64,000 nt of DNA from Woronichinia naegeliana WA131 (lineage in GTDB: Bacteria; Cyanobacteriota; Cyanobacteriia; Cyanobacteriales; Microcystaceae), in the NCBI GenBank assembly GCA_025370055.1, contig CP073041.1, forward strand, positions 1,798,001 through 1,862,000, given 5' to 3'. The position numbers were made by a program, and so were the translations under genes. The notes under the pieces are model-generated. The model was given only the letters and a program-made list of their open reading frames with translations. It made no database searches and was not told where the DNA came from. Below, piece after piece: positions 19,800-30,377 of this stretch. Each line of letters opens with the position of its first letter. The stretch's first letter is position 1.

Positions 19800-21104
19800 A
19801 TTTAGTTTTGCTGTCATCATTGTTTCCTCTTTGTCACTTTTCATCTCATGTTAACACTTTTCTTTTCCTTCATCAACTAAAGGTCACGCCCAGGGGTAAA
19901 ACGACTACACCAAGAATCCGGAAATGTGGCGAAGCCAGAATGGATAAGGGGGCATTACTTCAATGCCTTGAGTGTTTTGGTGGGAGCAGGAAAAGCCTGC
20001 TTTGCCTTGCCCTTAGTGTTGCGGCTAGACGATGGCATCAAGTCCAAAGCAACGGCAAAGGAAGGGAAAAAAGGCAGCAAAAAAGAGAAGACTACTCTAG
20101 TCACGAAAATGGGGGAGCTTTGCACTACCTACGCAGAGGCGGGAAGCTATGTGATTTTGGATGCTTACTTCGCTTGTGGAGCAGTGCTCAAAAGTTTTCG
20201 CCAAAATGCCTTGCATCTCATCACCCGAGTGCGTTGCTCTACAGTGGCATATGCTCCCTTTTCTTCCGTTCCGACCTTGAGGGGGAAAGGACGACCACGG
20301 CTTTGGGGGAGTTCAATAAAACTAGAAAGCCTGTTTGCTCTTGTGGAGGATTTTCCCACCGCTAAAGTCTGGCTCTATGGTCAACAAGTCTCCGTTTCTT
20401 ATCAGTGCTTTGAGTTCCACTGGGATAGTCCCCATCAGCTCGTTAAGTTTGTCCTCACCCAATTGCCCAACGGACAAAGACTGATTCTGCTTTCTACTGA
20501 CCTCTGTTTGACTGGACCTGAGATTATTGCCGCTTACGGTCTCCGATTTAAGATTGAAGTCACTTTTCGTCAATTAATCCATCTTTTGGGCGGCTTTGCC
20601 TATCGTTTTTGGCTTAAGGCTCTTCCTACTTTACCGACCTGGCCTAGCAATCTTATCCTCCCTGACTATCCCCAAACTGTTCAGACTCAGATTTTAAACA
20701 AAGTAGAAGCCTTTGAGCGTTTTGTTAATCTTCATGTCATTGTTCTCGGCTTACTTCAAATTCTTTCCTTAGAGTTACCCCAGGGGATTTGGGCTAATTT
20801 CCCTCGCTGGTTTCGGACTCTACCCTCCCATGGCTATCCTAGTGAACGCATTGCTCAACTAGCCATCCAACATCAAGCCCCAATGATTTTTCCTCAAAGT
20901 CCACCTAGTCTGCTTTTGCCTAAATTCCTTGCCGCTAAACTTGACCCTTTTCCAAGTCCTGATAGACTTACTTTGGCCGCATAGTCATTACCTTCTCTGC
21001 CATCCATAAACTTCCCACTGTCCAGTCAACTTAAACTCTAAAAGATTAAGTAATTTCGCTAATTCATAATTGTTGGTGTCAATATTTTGCCAATCCTCCT
21101 ATTT

Positions 21105-21315
21105 GGGGCTTGCTGAATAAGGATGAAATCCTTGCTAGACAATACTTTCAGGCATTTTACAAACGATCAGATGCAAGGCTATGGCATTTGGAGGCTCAAA
21201 ATCCATGCACTTTGCTGGAAAAATGTGAGGTAAAACTGGAAACTGAGCTCTGAAGTCACCATTTTTCGCACCCTGTGGCATCTAGGTTCGTTTTGTGGAC
21301 TTTTTCAGCAAGCCC
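21105..21315. mobile_element. MITE-like element (211 bp) with IS5/IS1182-like ends
   Basis: The ends GGGCTTGCTGAATAAG and the inverse TTTTTCAGCAAGCCC match the termini of the neighbouring IS5/IS1182-like copies, but the interior is unrelated and non-coding. The flanks repeat TATTTG (21099-21104 and 21316-21321). It could be mobilised by a related transposase. Confidence 0.65.
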
Positions 21316-21330
21316 TATTTGAAGCTAAAT

Positions 21331-23024
21331 AGGGCTTGCTGAAAAAGTCAAAAAACGAAAGAAATGTGGGTTAGGGAAGTATGGACTGAAAAAGCATAGA
21401 TAACTTATCCTTATGGAAACAAATCAAAATACAGATTTTGTTTAATCTATTGTTCCTTTCTGTCTAAAAAGGTCAACACAAATCACTCCTCACAAAAGAG
21501 AGGAAAATTAACACCATTTTTCACAAGAAAAACGACTCTACAACTTTTTACTTTTTGTCTTCTGAAGTAGAGTAGAAAGATTCATTACCAAAAAGTTCAT
21601 CGCAATTACCGTTTCCGAGGTCTCAGGTAGTTTGGCCATCACTCGACCAAGACTAAATTTCCTCTTTCCCTGTCCGAATTTACCCTCAATGGCATTACGC
21701 ACTCTTTCATCTGAGCGTGCCTCTTTCTTTTTTTCTTTGCTCACCTCTTTCGGCGGTCTTCCCAATCGGGGACCACTCATTCTTATATCCCTTTCTTTAC
21801 AATAAGCTCGATTCGCTTTTGTTCGATAGATTTTATCCACATGAACCGATTCCGGATAACATCCTGTTTCCCTTTTATATTCTTCTATTCGCGCTTGTAA
21901 ATCTCCCGATTCGTTGTAATTATCCCAACTTAATTTGTCTAAGAAGACAAAGCCATTCACATTACTTGCCGATATTTTAGCTCCAAACTCTACTGCTTTT
22001 CCCGCTTTTCCACGCACTATTGGACGCACGTGAGGTTGGCTTACACTCACAATTCTGTTTTCTACTTTATTTGTCTTTTTTTCATACATTTCTAACTGTT
22101 GCTCATACACTTTTCCTATCGTTACAAGCTCTTCTTGCTCTTTTTTCGTTAGTTTTTCTAACTTTGCTCCCTCTTCTATCATTTTTTCTATATCAGACAA
22201 GTTTCTTTTTATATATCCTAGTTGTTTTTTTGTTCCTTTTCTTCTTTCTTTTTTTGACACACGACGTTTTTTTGCTATGGCTAAGTACTCTTTTCTTGCC
22301 ACTTCCCTATAAGTCCTCGGCTTTTCTTTCCTTTTCTCTTTTATTTCTTCATACAGCTTATCTATTATTTTTTCTGTTTTTTCTCTGGCATCATTCAATA
22401 TTCCTATATCCGTTGGATATTTTATATCTGCTGGTGTACAAGTCGCATCTAACAATAACTTTCCTTCATTTTCTTTTTTTTCTGACGCTACACCCGTCGC
22501 TTTTTTTTCTATTTCTTTATTAATTTTATTTATTTATTAATTCCATTCCTATTTTTTTACGAAAATGAACCATCATTGACGCATTAAATGCTTCTTTGCT
22601 ACTATAGCTTTCCATTCCTATAAAGTACTGTAAATGAGGGTTCTCTTTTATTTGTTCTACTGTTTCTCTGTCACTTTTTCCTGAAATTTCTTTGATAATT
22701 AATGCTCCTAATGCCATTCTAAATGATTTGGCTGGGGCTCCTTTTTTTTCTGTGAAGTTTTTTGCATATTCTTCCTCATATTCTTCCCAGGGAATCATTT
22801 TTGACATTTCTATCCAACGATTTTCTTCGTCTAACTGCCCGCCGAACAGATTTTTCAAGTTTTCTGGTGTTTCAATTGAGTACTGTTGCTTTCGGTACAT
22901 CTGCTTTCTCTCTTCTTAATGCAATGGTTTTGAGGCATTCTACCCTATTTTCGTGCATTCTAGCGGTTCTTAATTCGCCTACTATTTTTCTCCGTAAAGG
23001 TTTCAGCTTTTTTCAGCAAGCCCT
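21331..23024 (-). mobile_element. IS5/IS1182-like element, copy A2 (1694 bp)
   Basis: Same ends as A1 and A3, but 4 bp longer because of a TTTA duplication near 22530. The flanks are GCTAAAT and ATTTAGC, which are inverted rather than direct, so the usual AATT duplication is not visible. Confidence 0.8.
21538..22900 (-). pseudogene. IS5/IS1182-like transposase, copy A2, frameshifted
   Basis: The protein equals copies A1/A3 but breaks after GMELINK (codon 123) where a 4-base duplication (TTTA, near 22530) changes frame. The remainder (21538-22455 and slightly upstream) is open. It also has P at residue 38 and PHLQYF for PYLQYF, showing that it belongs to the same sub-lineage as the A0 remnant. 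Confidence 0.85.
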
Positions 23025-23026
23025 AT

Positions 23027-23182
23027 TTAGCGAAGGCTATTGCTAGAGGAGAAAAGCCTGATACAGTAACCTATCTGGCTGAACGTGCTAAGTTATTTGG
23101 TTTGGTCAAAGCTGAGAGAAAGCGACATCGAGAAAAGGCCGCTCTCAATCAACAAATTTGGGAACCCATTCCTTTAAGTTGA
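23027..23182 (+). pseudogene. C-terminal fragment of an unrecognised host gene
   Basis: Directly after copy A2 an open frame reads LAKAIARGEKPDTVTYLAER, then AKLFGLVKAERKRHREKAAL and ends in IWEPIPLS. It looks like a genuine C-terminus of 51 residues, rich in Lys and Arg, cut off by the IS. No family recognised. Its stop overlaps the end of the next transposase relic. Confidence 0.4.
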
Positions 23183-24508
23183 CACGGATGGATAGCCAGA
23201 CCAACCTCCCAGACGAGCGATGAGCCAAGTCGCCCAAGGCAAAGAGAAGCAAGGGAAAGGATTTTGCTGCTTGGAAGTGCGTCCCTGTAGAGAGTAAGAC
23301 ATTTGTAGTAAGCATTGCTGCTGTTCATCAGAAAAAGCAACAGAAGCAGGGATGGCTGGATTATCTCGCCCTTCCACCATTTGCAGAACGCGCACAGCGA
23401 CAGATAAAGCCAGAATGGTTAAACGCTGAATCGCTTCTATCGACTCAAGTTGAGTCGCCTCCAAATTCAAGCCCGCCAGTTTGAGAGTGGCGAATAACTG
23501 TTCAATCTGCCAACGCCAACAATACCACTGAATTATTTTGAGGGCTTGTTCCAAGCAGACAACTTCATGGGTGGTTAACAGTCGCCAGTGAATCGGTTCC
23601 TGCCCAGATGGTGGATTCACTTCCTTGGCTTCCACTGCATAAAGGAAAATGCTAGGGGCATAGTCTTGACTATTTAAATTGTCAGGGCGTTGAATTTCTA
23701 CCCGCGCCACACGAACCGCCAATAACGCTTCCCTCGCCGTTTGCCCTCTACGAGGTTCCGCTAGTAATTGCACTGTATAGGTTCCCTCACAGGGTTGCCC
23801 TTCTAGATACTTATACAGCGATTTCTCTTGACCTAACAAACGACGATCTTGACTCGACCTTACTAATAGATGCTCTCTTCTTCCATCTCCTATCCTTGCC
23901 CATGCCTCATACAGGTCACTTTCACGGTCTCCTATGTGCGTCACCATCTTCGCTCCCCCCGCATTTAAATAGTTCTGGCTCTTGGCTGCTGATACTAGCC
24001 ATTTGTTGGATTCCTTTTCCTCTATTGGTAGTTTCTGGTAGTTTCTTTCCTCCTTACTGGGGCGCGATTCTTCACGATTCCACAATTGCACCGAACTTAT
24101 TCCCAAGGGAAAGCCATTTTCGCCATTTAGTACTAGCGTCGGATGCAGAAAAAAGCCTATGTCTCGGTTATTTCCCACTACTCCCTGCCCTTCTGCCTTC
24201 AGTCGTCCTCTGTGTGCCTCCAAGTTAATTTCACTCGTATCATTTACTGCTAATACGTGTAAGCCTTCTACTTGCTGCTCACAATGCTCCGATAAGCTTT
24301 GTATTAGCTCTGATACTGTCACCTTGTCATTCTCCAAAAAGCGGTAGTAACCTACTTGCTCGGCACGGTTTTTGCTCATTTGACGGATGTTTACCGATTG
24401 CTTCCGTAACATTGCCTCATACAATTCCGCCCCCTTTTTACTAAGCGTGGGTCTCCAAATGCTTTTCCTTTTGCCTGTTCAGCGTGAATGAGTATCGGGT
24501 TGGTCATT
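23174..24508 (-). pseudogene. IS4-family transposase with early frameshift
   Basis: The natural start is probably the ATG at 24508 (MTNPILIHAEQAKGKAFGDP). One base is missing near 24447, where FGDPRL should continue as SKKGAELYEAM; the rest is open for 416 residues. Catalytic positions: VNDTSEINL (first Asp), VTHIGDRESD (second Asp), and WYCWRWQIEQLFATLK (Glu in the YREK-type motif). This transposase differs clearly from the IS4 copy at 15822. I could not fix its terminal repeats; a GTGTGTACACA palindrome at about 24560 is a possible right boundary. Confidence 0.75.
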
Positions 24509-24641
24509 TTTCAGTCCTCTTTTTAGTGGTTTTTCCCTTTTTCTAGTTTACACTCGACTTGTGTGTACACAGTAGGGGGGGGATGGGGGGATTATTAGAA
24601 CCAATCAGCAGAGAATAGTTCTGGTCAGGGGAACAGTCCTA

Positions 24642-25766
<1,125 letters not shown>

Positions 25767-26070
25767 CTATGATAACCTGTGGACGGTTTCTTCGGGTGGA
25801 GGAAAGGGAAAGACTTGTTAGGAAGTCTGGGGCATAATCCTACATTCCGCAGGTTGCGCAAGAGGCAAGATGGCTCATCTGTTCGGATATTACGCGTGCG
25901 TATTGACTGCGAATAAGAATAAAAAAGTGTAAATTAAAGTGGCTCTTATCGCTATCTCCCCTTTTTAGTTATAATCCACCTTTCAGGGCCACTTCACAGC
26001 GATCGCTGATTGTTCATATTTACCGTAAAGTCTAAATGCGATCGCTATGAGTAAACAATAACCAGTAATT

Positions 26071-27760
26071 AGGGCTTGCTGAAAAAGTCAAAAAACGAAA
26101 GAAATGTGGGTTAGGGAAGTATGGACTGAAAAAGCATAGATAACTTATCCTTATGGAAACAAATCAAAATACAGATTTTGTTTAATCTATTGTTCCTTTC
26201 TGTCTAAAAAGGTCAACACAAATCACTCCTCACAAAAGAGAGGAAAATTAACACCATTTTTCACAAGAAAAACGACTCTACAACTTTTTACTTTTTGTCT
26301 TCTGAAGTAGAGTAGAAAGATTCATTACCAAAAAGTTCATCGCAATTACCGTTTCCGAGGTCTCAGGTAGTTTGGCCATCACTCGACCAAGACTAAATTT
26401 CCTCTTTCCCTGTCCGAATTTACCCTCAATGGCATTACGCACTCTTTCATCTGAGCGTGCCTCTTTCTTTTTTTCTTTGCTCACCTCTTTCGGCGGTCTT
26501 CCCAATCGGGGACCACTCATTCTTATATCCCTTTCTTTACAATAAGCTCGATTCGCTTTTGTTCGATAGATTTTATCCACATGAACCGATTCCGGATAAC
26601 ATCCTGTTTCCCTTTTATATTCTTCTATTCGCGCTTGTAAATCTCCCGATTCGTTGTAATTATCCCAACTTAATTTGTCTAAGAAGACAAAGCCATTCAC
26701 ATTACTTGCCGATATTTTAGCTCCAAACTCTACTGCTTTTCCCGCTTTTCCACGCACTATTGGACGCACGTGAGGTTGGCTTACACTCACAATTCTGTTT
26801 TCTACTTTATTTGTCTTTTTTTCATACATTTCTAACTGTTGCTCATACACTTTTCCTATCGTTACAAGCTCTTCTTGCTCTTTTTTCGTTAGTTTTTCTA
26901 ACTTTGCTCCCTCTTCTATCATTTTTTCTATATCAGACAAGTTTCTTTTTATATATCCTAGTTGTTTTTTTGTTCCTTTTCTTCTTTCTTTTTTTGACAC
27001 ACGACGTTTTTTTGCTATGGCTAAGTACTCTTTTCTTGCCACTTCCCTATAAGTCCTCGGCTTTTCTTTCCTTTTCTCTTTTATTTCTTCATACAGCTTA
27101 TCTATTATTTTTTCTGTTTTTTCTCTGGCATCATTCAATATTCCTATATCCGTTGGATATTTTATATCTGCTGGTGTACAAGTCGCATCTAACAATAACT
27201 TTCCTTCATTTTCTTTTTTTTCTGACGCTACACCCGTCGCTTTTTTTTCTATTTCTTTATTAATTTTATTTATTAATTCCATTCCTATTTTTTTACGAAA
27301 ATGAACCATCATTGACGCATTAAATGCTTCTTTGCTACTATAGCTTTCCATTCCTATAAAGTACTGTAAATAAGGGTTCTCTTTTATTTGTTCTACTGTT
27401 TCTCTGTCACTTTTTCCTGAAATTTCTTTGATAATTAATGCTCCTAATGCCATTCTAAATGATTTGGCTGGGGCTCCTTTTTTTTCTGTGAAGTTTTTTG
27501 CATATTCTTCCTCATATTCTTCCCAAAGAATCATTTTTGACATTTCTATCCAACGATTTTCTTCGTCTAACTGCCCGCCGAACAGATTTTTCAAGTTTTC
27601 TGGTGTTTCAATTGAGTACTGTTGCTTTCGGTACATCTGCTTTCTCTCTTCTTAATGCAATGGTTTTGAGGCATTCTACCCTATTTTCGTGCATTCTAGC
27701 GGTTCTTAATTCGCCTACTATTTTTCTCCGTAAAGGTTTCAGCTTTTTTCAGCAAGCCCT
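26071..27760 (-). mobile_element. IS5/IS1182-like element, copy A3 (1690 bp)
   Basis: Ends AGGGCTTGCTGAAAAAG and inverse, flanked by AATT at 26067-26070 and 27761-27764. It sits between prfA and a DUF3024-like gene, ending 12 bp beyond that gene's stop codon, and damages neither. Confidence 0.88.
26278..27636 (-). CDS. IS5/IS1182-like transposase, copy A3
   Basis: The intact 452-residue protein is identical in translation to copy A1 (17989-19347). An identical pair with clean AATT flanks suggests recent transposition; this copy is a good candidate for the active source. Domain layout as in A1: DUF772-type N-terminus, Lys/Glu-rich coil, DDE C-terminus. Confidence 0.88.
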   Translation of the reverse strand: MYRKQQYSIETPENLKNLFGGQLDEENRWIEMSKMILWEEYEEEYAKNFTEKKGAPAKSFRMALGALIIKEISGKSDRETVEQIKENPYLQYFIGMESYSSKEAFNASMMVHFRKKIGMELINKINKEIEKKATGVASEKKENEGKLLLDATCTPADIKYPTDIGILNDAREKTEKIIDKLYEEIKEKRKEKPRTYREVARKEYLAIAKKRRVSKKERRKGTKKQLGYIKRNLSDIEKMIEEGAKLEKLTKKEQEELVTIGKVYEQQLEMYEKKTNKVENRIVSVSQPHVRPIVRGKAGKAVEFGAKISASNVNGFVFLDKLSWDNYNESGDLQARIEEYKRETGCYPESVHVDKIYRTKANRAYCKERDIRMSGPRLGRPPKEVSKEKKKEARSDERVRNAIEGKFGQGKRKFSLGRVMAKLPETSETVIAMNFLVMNLSTLLQKTKSKKL

Positions 27761-27771
27761 AATTATTTCTA

Positions 27772-28185
27772 TTAATGAGGATGAAAAATCAGATTAGTTT
27801 TAATTTCAGACAAAGCTTGTTCTAATGTTAAATTAGTAGAAACTTCCCACCATTGCCCCGTATGGCGAAAATAAGCCAAATTAAAACTGGTGGGCGTAAC
27901 ATATTCCAAACGAGTAAACTTTGCCTCAAAGGAAGGAACCATTGCTCTAGGGCTAGGACAATTATAGGTTCCACAAATATAAAACCAGCAGCGATACCAT
28001 TTACCGAAAATATCTACTAAATAATTAAAGTCATGATCAGTAGGCGGTTCTTTGATATAACGAGGCTTGAATTCCTGTTCAATCAATTCCGTCATTTTTT
28101 GGGTAATGAGAGCTTTCTGAGATTCGGGAACTTTGGGTTTTGCTGCTTTACTGGGGGAGTAAATCCATTGTTTTTGAGGAGCCAT
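27772..28185 (-). CDS. Conserved hypothetical protein, DUF3024-like
   Basis: Starts at MAPQKQWIYSPSKAAKPKVP (28185); an upstream ATG at 28209 adds eight residues. The body has LVDIFGKWYRCWFYICGTYN, FEAKFTRLEYV and FNLAYFRHTGQWWEV, a pattern I recall from DUF3024 proteins. It would be cytosolic. IS copy A3 inserted just past its stop and probably carries any downstream terminator away from it. Confidence 0.6.
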   Translation of the reverse strand: MAPQKQWIYSPSKAAKPKVPESQKALITQKMTELIEQEFKPRYIKEPPTDHDFNYLVDIFGKWYRCWFYICGTYNCPSPRAMVPSFEAKFTRLEYVTPTSFNLAYFRHTGQWWEVSTNLTLEQALSEIKTNLIFHPH

Positions 28186-28222
28186 AGCATTACTGAATAA
28201 AGTGATCAATCATAAAGCTATT

Positions 28223-28675
28223 TTAGGGCAACCAGCTAGAATCTAGCAAGTTTTCTAAGCTGTAGGGACAATGCGTTGGTAAGTTTTGTAAGCGAGTTTT
28301 TTTTCTAGTGTATCGTTGAGCATCTTGATAGATAATACTCAAGTCTTGTTCTAGATATTGATACAAAGTTGTGGTCAAATGTCGTCTTAACTGAGTCCGA
28401 AAACTGTCTATCGTCGCCTCCCAATGAGACGCATTATTATCATACTCTGCTGACCAATATTGTAACAATAAAAGATGTCTAATGATCTGTTCTAAAAGAC
28501 TTACTGCTTTATTTCTATCTCGTTTACCCAAGTCTTCTAACTCCTCAATCAGATTTTCAATATCTAGTTGATCTAGGCGATCGCTCTTTAAACACTCAAT
28601 CGTTTTCTCTAACCACAGAGTCGGGTCAGTTTCATAAAGTTGAGAAATATGGGAGATAGGAGCAATAATAGGCAT
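28223..28675 (-). CDS. DUF29 family protein
   Basis: The 150-residue protein has the DUF29 hallmarks: LYETDPTLWLEKTIECL, LDIENLIEELEDLGKRDRNK, a central HLLLLQYW helix, and the C-terminal LPTHCPYSLENLLDSSWLP. DUF29 is abundant in cyanobacteria and often adjoins toxin-antitoxin genes; function unknown. It lies 25 bp downstream of an orphan antitoxin-like gene and may share its transcript. This is the only intact DUF29 gene here; two others are broken (10666-10844 and 61534-61908). Confidence 0.8.
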   Translation of the reverse strand: MPIIAPISHISQLYETDPTLWLEKTIECLKSDRLDQLDIENLIEELEDLGKRDRNKAVSLLEQIIRHLLLLQYWSAEYDNNASHWEATIDSFRTQLRRHLTTTLYQYLEQDLSIIYQDAQRYTRKKTRLQNLPTHCPYSLENLLDSSWLP

Positions 28676-28700
28676 GGCAATAAAAAAGATTCAAAAAATT

Positions 28701-28937
28701 TTATCTTTGATCAGCAGAGTTTACATAGATATAGTTTTGCGGATTTTTGAGTGACTCGATCGCTTCTTTTAAATGCTGACGATTCGCTTCCGTCGAGAGC
28801 AAATAATCGGTTTCGTCGCTTTCATTTGATTCGACCATTAACAAAATAGCCTCGATTACCGTTCCTTCAGGTAAGTCAAGATTAGGTAAATCTAGTTGAC
28901 CATTTTTAATGGTGGTTCTGTATTTAAGAGCATTCAT
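28701..28937 (-). CDS. Antitoxin-like protein (type II), orphan
   Basis: The 78-residue protein has an AbrB-like N-terminal strand pair (YRTTIKNGQLDLPNLDLPEG) and a C-terminal tail LLSTEANRQHLKEAIESLKN followed by PQNYIYV. This tail is typical of antitoxins that pair with YoeB/RelE toxins. No toxin follows; the next gene is DUF29. It may act in trans or may simply be a relic that kept its frame. Confidence 0.55.
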   Translation of the reverse strand: MNALKYRTTIKNGQLDLPNLDLPEGTVIEAILLMVESNESDETDYLLSTEANRQHLKEAIESLKNPQNYIYVNSADQR

Positions 28938-28988
28938 TGAATTTGATTCTCTAAAGATTGTTAAATTATACCAAATTTAATTTTGAGT

Positions 28989-29057
28989 AGCGATCGCAGG
29001 TAGTGGGATCATCTTTAAATGTGCCAATGGTGTCAGAATAATTCTAAGCGCGATCGC
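28989..29057. repeat. Degenerate copy of the ileS 3' end
   Basis: This intergenic stretch closely matches 33989-34058 inside ileS (the coding region of the C-terminal zinc ribbon), with shared GCGATCGCAG, TAGTGGGATCATCTTT and TCAGAATAATTC. It lies in the same orientation as ileS, and a HIP1 site bounds it at both ends. Confidence 0.65.
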
Positions 29058-29072
29058 CGAAGATAGATAAAT

Positions 29073-29699
29073 TTAGCCAGCAGTACCTAAAACTTGTTCG
29101 GCTGTTAATTTCAGTCGGGGAAATGTGGTCGAAACAATGCTTTGATTACCGCGCACTTGCTGAATATCATATTCCCCATTTACCAGCGTACAAATAGAAA
29201 GAGTGGGTAGTTTTGACTTGCCAATGTGTCGAATACCGCCCAATCCTGCATAGTCCGCAATCCAATATTCAGGAATACCTAAAACTGCATAATCTTCAAC
29301 TTTACGCGCATAATCATTTTGCCAATTGCTACTAACAACTTCCGCCACAAATTTAATCGAACTGCCTAATGTTAGGAGAGACTGACTACCCCAGAGCGGC
29401 TCTTTAATAAGCTCACGACGATCAATCACTGCCACATCGGGGCGAAATGCAGTCATACCAGCGTTAGCAGGGCGTAATAGTCCTCGCTGAAGGACAAACC
29501 AAGGCAAACCCATTTGGTCAATCTGGACGCAAACTTTTGTAGTGATAAAAGCCGCAACTTCCTCATGTGAACCCGTTGGTTCCAAATCAAATACCTCTCC
29601 GTCAATCAGTTCATAACGATTGTCGCCATCATAACAGGCTAGAAATTCGTTGAAGTTGAGCGGCTTCTGTTGAATCGAACGGTCGGTTGCAAGTGTCAT
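29073..29699 (-). CDS. Uma2 family endonuclease-like protein
   Basis: The 208-residue protein has the Uma2 (DUF820) restriction-endonuclease-like core: YELIDGEVFDLEPTG, FRPDVAVIDR, KFVAEVVSSNW with the PD-(D/E)-x-K Glu, and a final EYWIADYAG strand. Uma2 proteins are greatly expanded in cyanobacteria; their role is unresolved, with links to mobile DNA and defence. The gene stands alone. A second Uma2 lies at 53981-54553. Confidence 0.8.
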   Translation of the reverse strand: MTLATDRSIQQKPLNFNEFLACYDGDNRYELIDGEVFDLEPTGSHEEVAAFITTKVCVQIDQMGLPWFVLQRGLLRPANAGMTAFRPDVAVIDRRELIKEPLWGSQSLLTLGSSIKFVAEVVSSNWQNDYARKVEDYAVLGIPEYWIADYAGLGGIRHIGKSKLPTLSICTLVNGEYDIQQVRGNQSIVSTTFPRLKLTAEQVLGTAG

Positions 29700-29778
29700 C
29701 GGTCAATTTAGCCCAATTAATTCATTCAGTATATCGAAATATCAGTTTTTCCTACGCACTTTTCTGTATTTACTAGAT

Positions 29779-29829
29779 AGCGATCGCAGATAGTGGGATC
29801 ATCTTTAAATATGCCAACGATGCCAGAGT
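29779..29829. repeat. Degenerate copy of the ileS 3' end
   Basis: AGCGATCGCAGATAGTGGGA, then ATCTTTAAATATGCCAAC and GATGCCAGAG match ileS 33989-34040 with a few changes; same orientation as the copies at 28989 and 31683. Confidence 0.6.
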
Positions 29830-29855
29830 CGCCCATCTTTATAATATACCAAAAA

Positions 29856-30377
29856 CTACAAAGTATTAAGGTCTGATTCAATTTTTTGTAACAAATCATA
29901 AATTTTGAGAAAATTGTTATAAGTTACAGAAGGAGCATCATAGCTGGGTGTTATTTCTTTAAGGTGGGTATGGGCAAGATCATTTCTTTTCTTTTGAAGA
30001 GCACCTAACTCTGATTTTATTCTCTGTAAAATATCTTGTTGTTGTTTTAATTTTGCTTCTAGTCTTTCCACTGAAATAATACCAATTATATGAATCAAAA
30101 ATGCTCTAAATTTCTCATAATCAAAGCTAGGATTTCGTCTAACCATATTTCTAACACTTTCTATATTGGATCCCTCCAGCAAATTTAATTGAATATAATC
30201 TAAAATGATTTCATCTTGAGCTTCTTCGATCCAGGCACACAACTCTAAAATTGCTAATTTAGAATAAAATTGCAATCGTCTTGTTTGTAAATCACTTGGA
30301 AGTTCACTGGTCAAAACGGATTCATATAAACCTTTCAAGTCTTCTAAGCTATTCTTAATATCTTCGCTATTAGTCAT
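29856..30377 (-). CDS. HEPN-domain protein, MAE_28990-like
   Basis: The 173-residue all-helical protein starts MTNSEDIKNSLEDLKGLYES. Near residue 135-140 it carries KKRNDLAHTHL, an R-x4-H HEPN ribonuclease motif. The segment ILELCAWIEEAQDEIILDYI and the general length fit the MAE_28990/MAE_18760-like HEPN group named from Microcystis. HEPN domains often act as RNases in toxin-antitoxin and abortive-infection systems. The start abuts the stop of the upstream DUF262 gene with no gap, so the two are co-translated. Function of this pair is not established; a defence or toxin role is inference. Confidence 0.7.
   Translation of the reverse strand: MTNSEDIKNSLEDLKGLYESVLTSELPSDLQTRRLQFYSKLAILELCAWIEEAQDEIILDYIQLNLLEGSNIESVRNMVRRNPSFDYEKFRAFLIHIIGIISVERLEAKLKQQQDILQRIKSELGALQKKRNDLAHTHLKEITPSYDAPSVTYNNFLKIYDLLQKIESDLNTL

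Larger units (their letters stand above)
14902..19844 (-). pseudogene. ISKra4-like transposase, copy 1, broken by two insertions
   Basis: On the minus strand the start (19844) is followed after a few codons by the IS5/IS1182-like insertion. The N-terminal part resumes at 17777-17394 and the central part at 17452-17233. The IS4-like element then interrupts at GLDGTCML, and the C-terminal part runs 15618-14902 and ends DQYGFPVEP. Sequence is nearly the same as in copies 2 and 3, including the shared frame change after HVYQRSPL. It is inactive because of the insertions. Confidence 0.85.
14868..19891 (-). mobile_element. ISKra4-like (ISMich2-type) element, copy 1, with nested insertions
   Basis: The ends are GGGTGCGACCTTTAGTTGAT (from 14868) and its inverted copy ending GGTCACGCCC at 19891. 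The 8-bp target duplication has one mismatch, AGGGGCAA at 14860-14867 and AGGGGTAA at 19892-19899. Removing the IS4-like element with its 10-bp duplication and the IS5/IS1182-like DNA with its 4-bp duplication leaves 1390 bp. This is exactly the length of copies 2 and 3. Confidence 0.88.
14525..20984 (+). pseudogene. DDE transposase of the outer IS, split by a nested IS
   Basis: The N-terminal part (14525-14867) reads MQLCQRLEQILENLRP and continues to VYVGDGIKVGKEGRKMPG. The C-terminal part (about 19900-20984) resumes with VKRLHQ-like sequence, KPEWIRGHYFNALSVLVG, YVILDAYFAC and a late FKIEVTFRQLIHLLGG. The junction is known from the related copy at 37994-38527, where the same protein runs unbroken through KMPGVKRLHQ. 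The right part also appears to have a small frame change near 19915. The D and E positions of the DDE triad are likely in GDG, ILDAYF and FRQ contexts; this is inference. Confidence 0.75.
14397..21026 (+). mobile_element. DDE-type insertion sequence (about 1.6 kb) expanded by nested insertions
   Basis: The ends are ACTGGACAGTGGGAAGTT at 14397-14414 and its inverted copy at 21009-21026. They are flanked by a 6-bp target duplication CAACTT (14391-14396 and 21027-21032). The transposase is split at 14867/19900 by an ISKra4-like element. The outer parts sum to about 1.6 kb. A second, truncated copy of the same element lies at 37611-38507. The family is a DDE transposase type that I cannot name with certainty (IS701/IS4-like). 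Confidence 0.85.

Noticed and set aside
24560-24600. G-rich run (GGGGGGGGATGGGGGG) considered as a regulatory quadruplex
   Set aside because: Lies at the edge of an IS4 relic with no adjacent promoter; no support beyond base composition.
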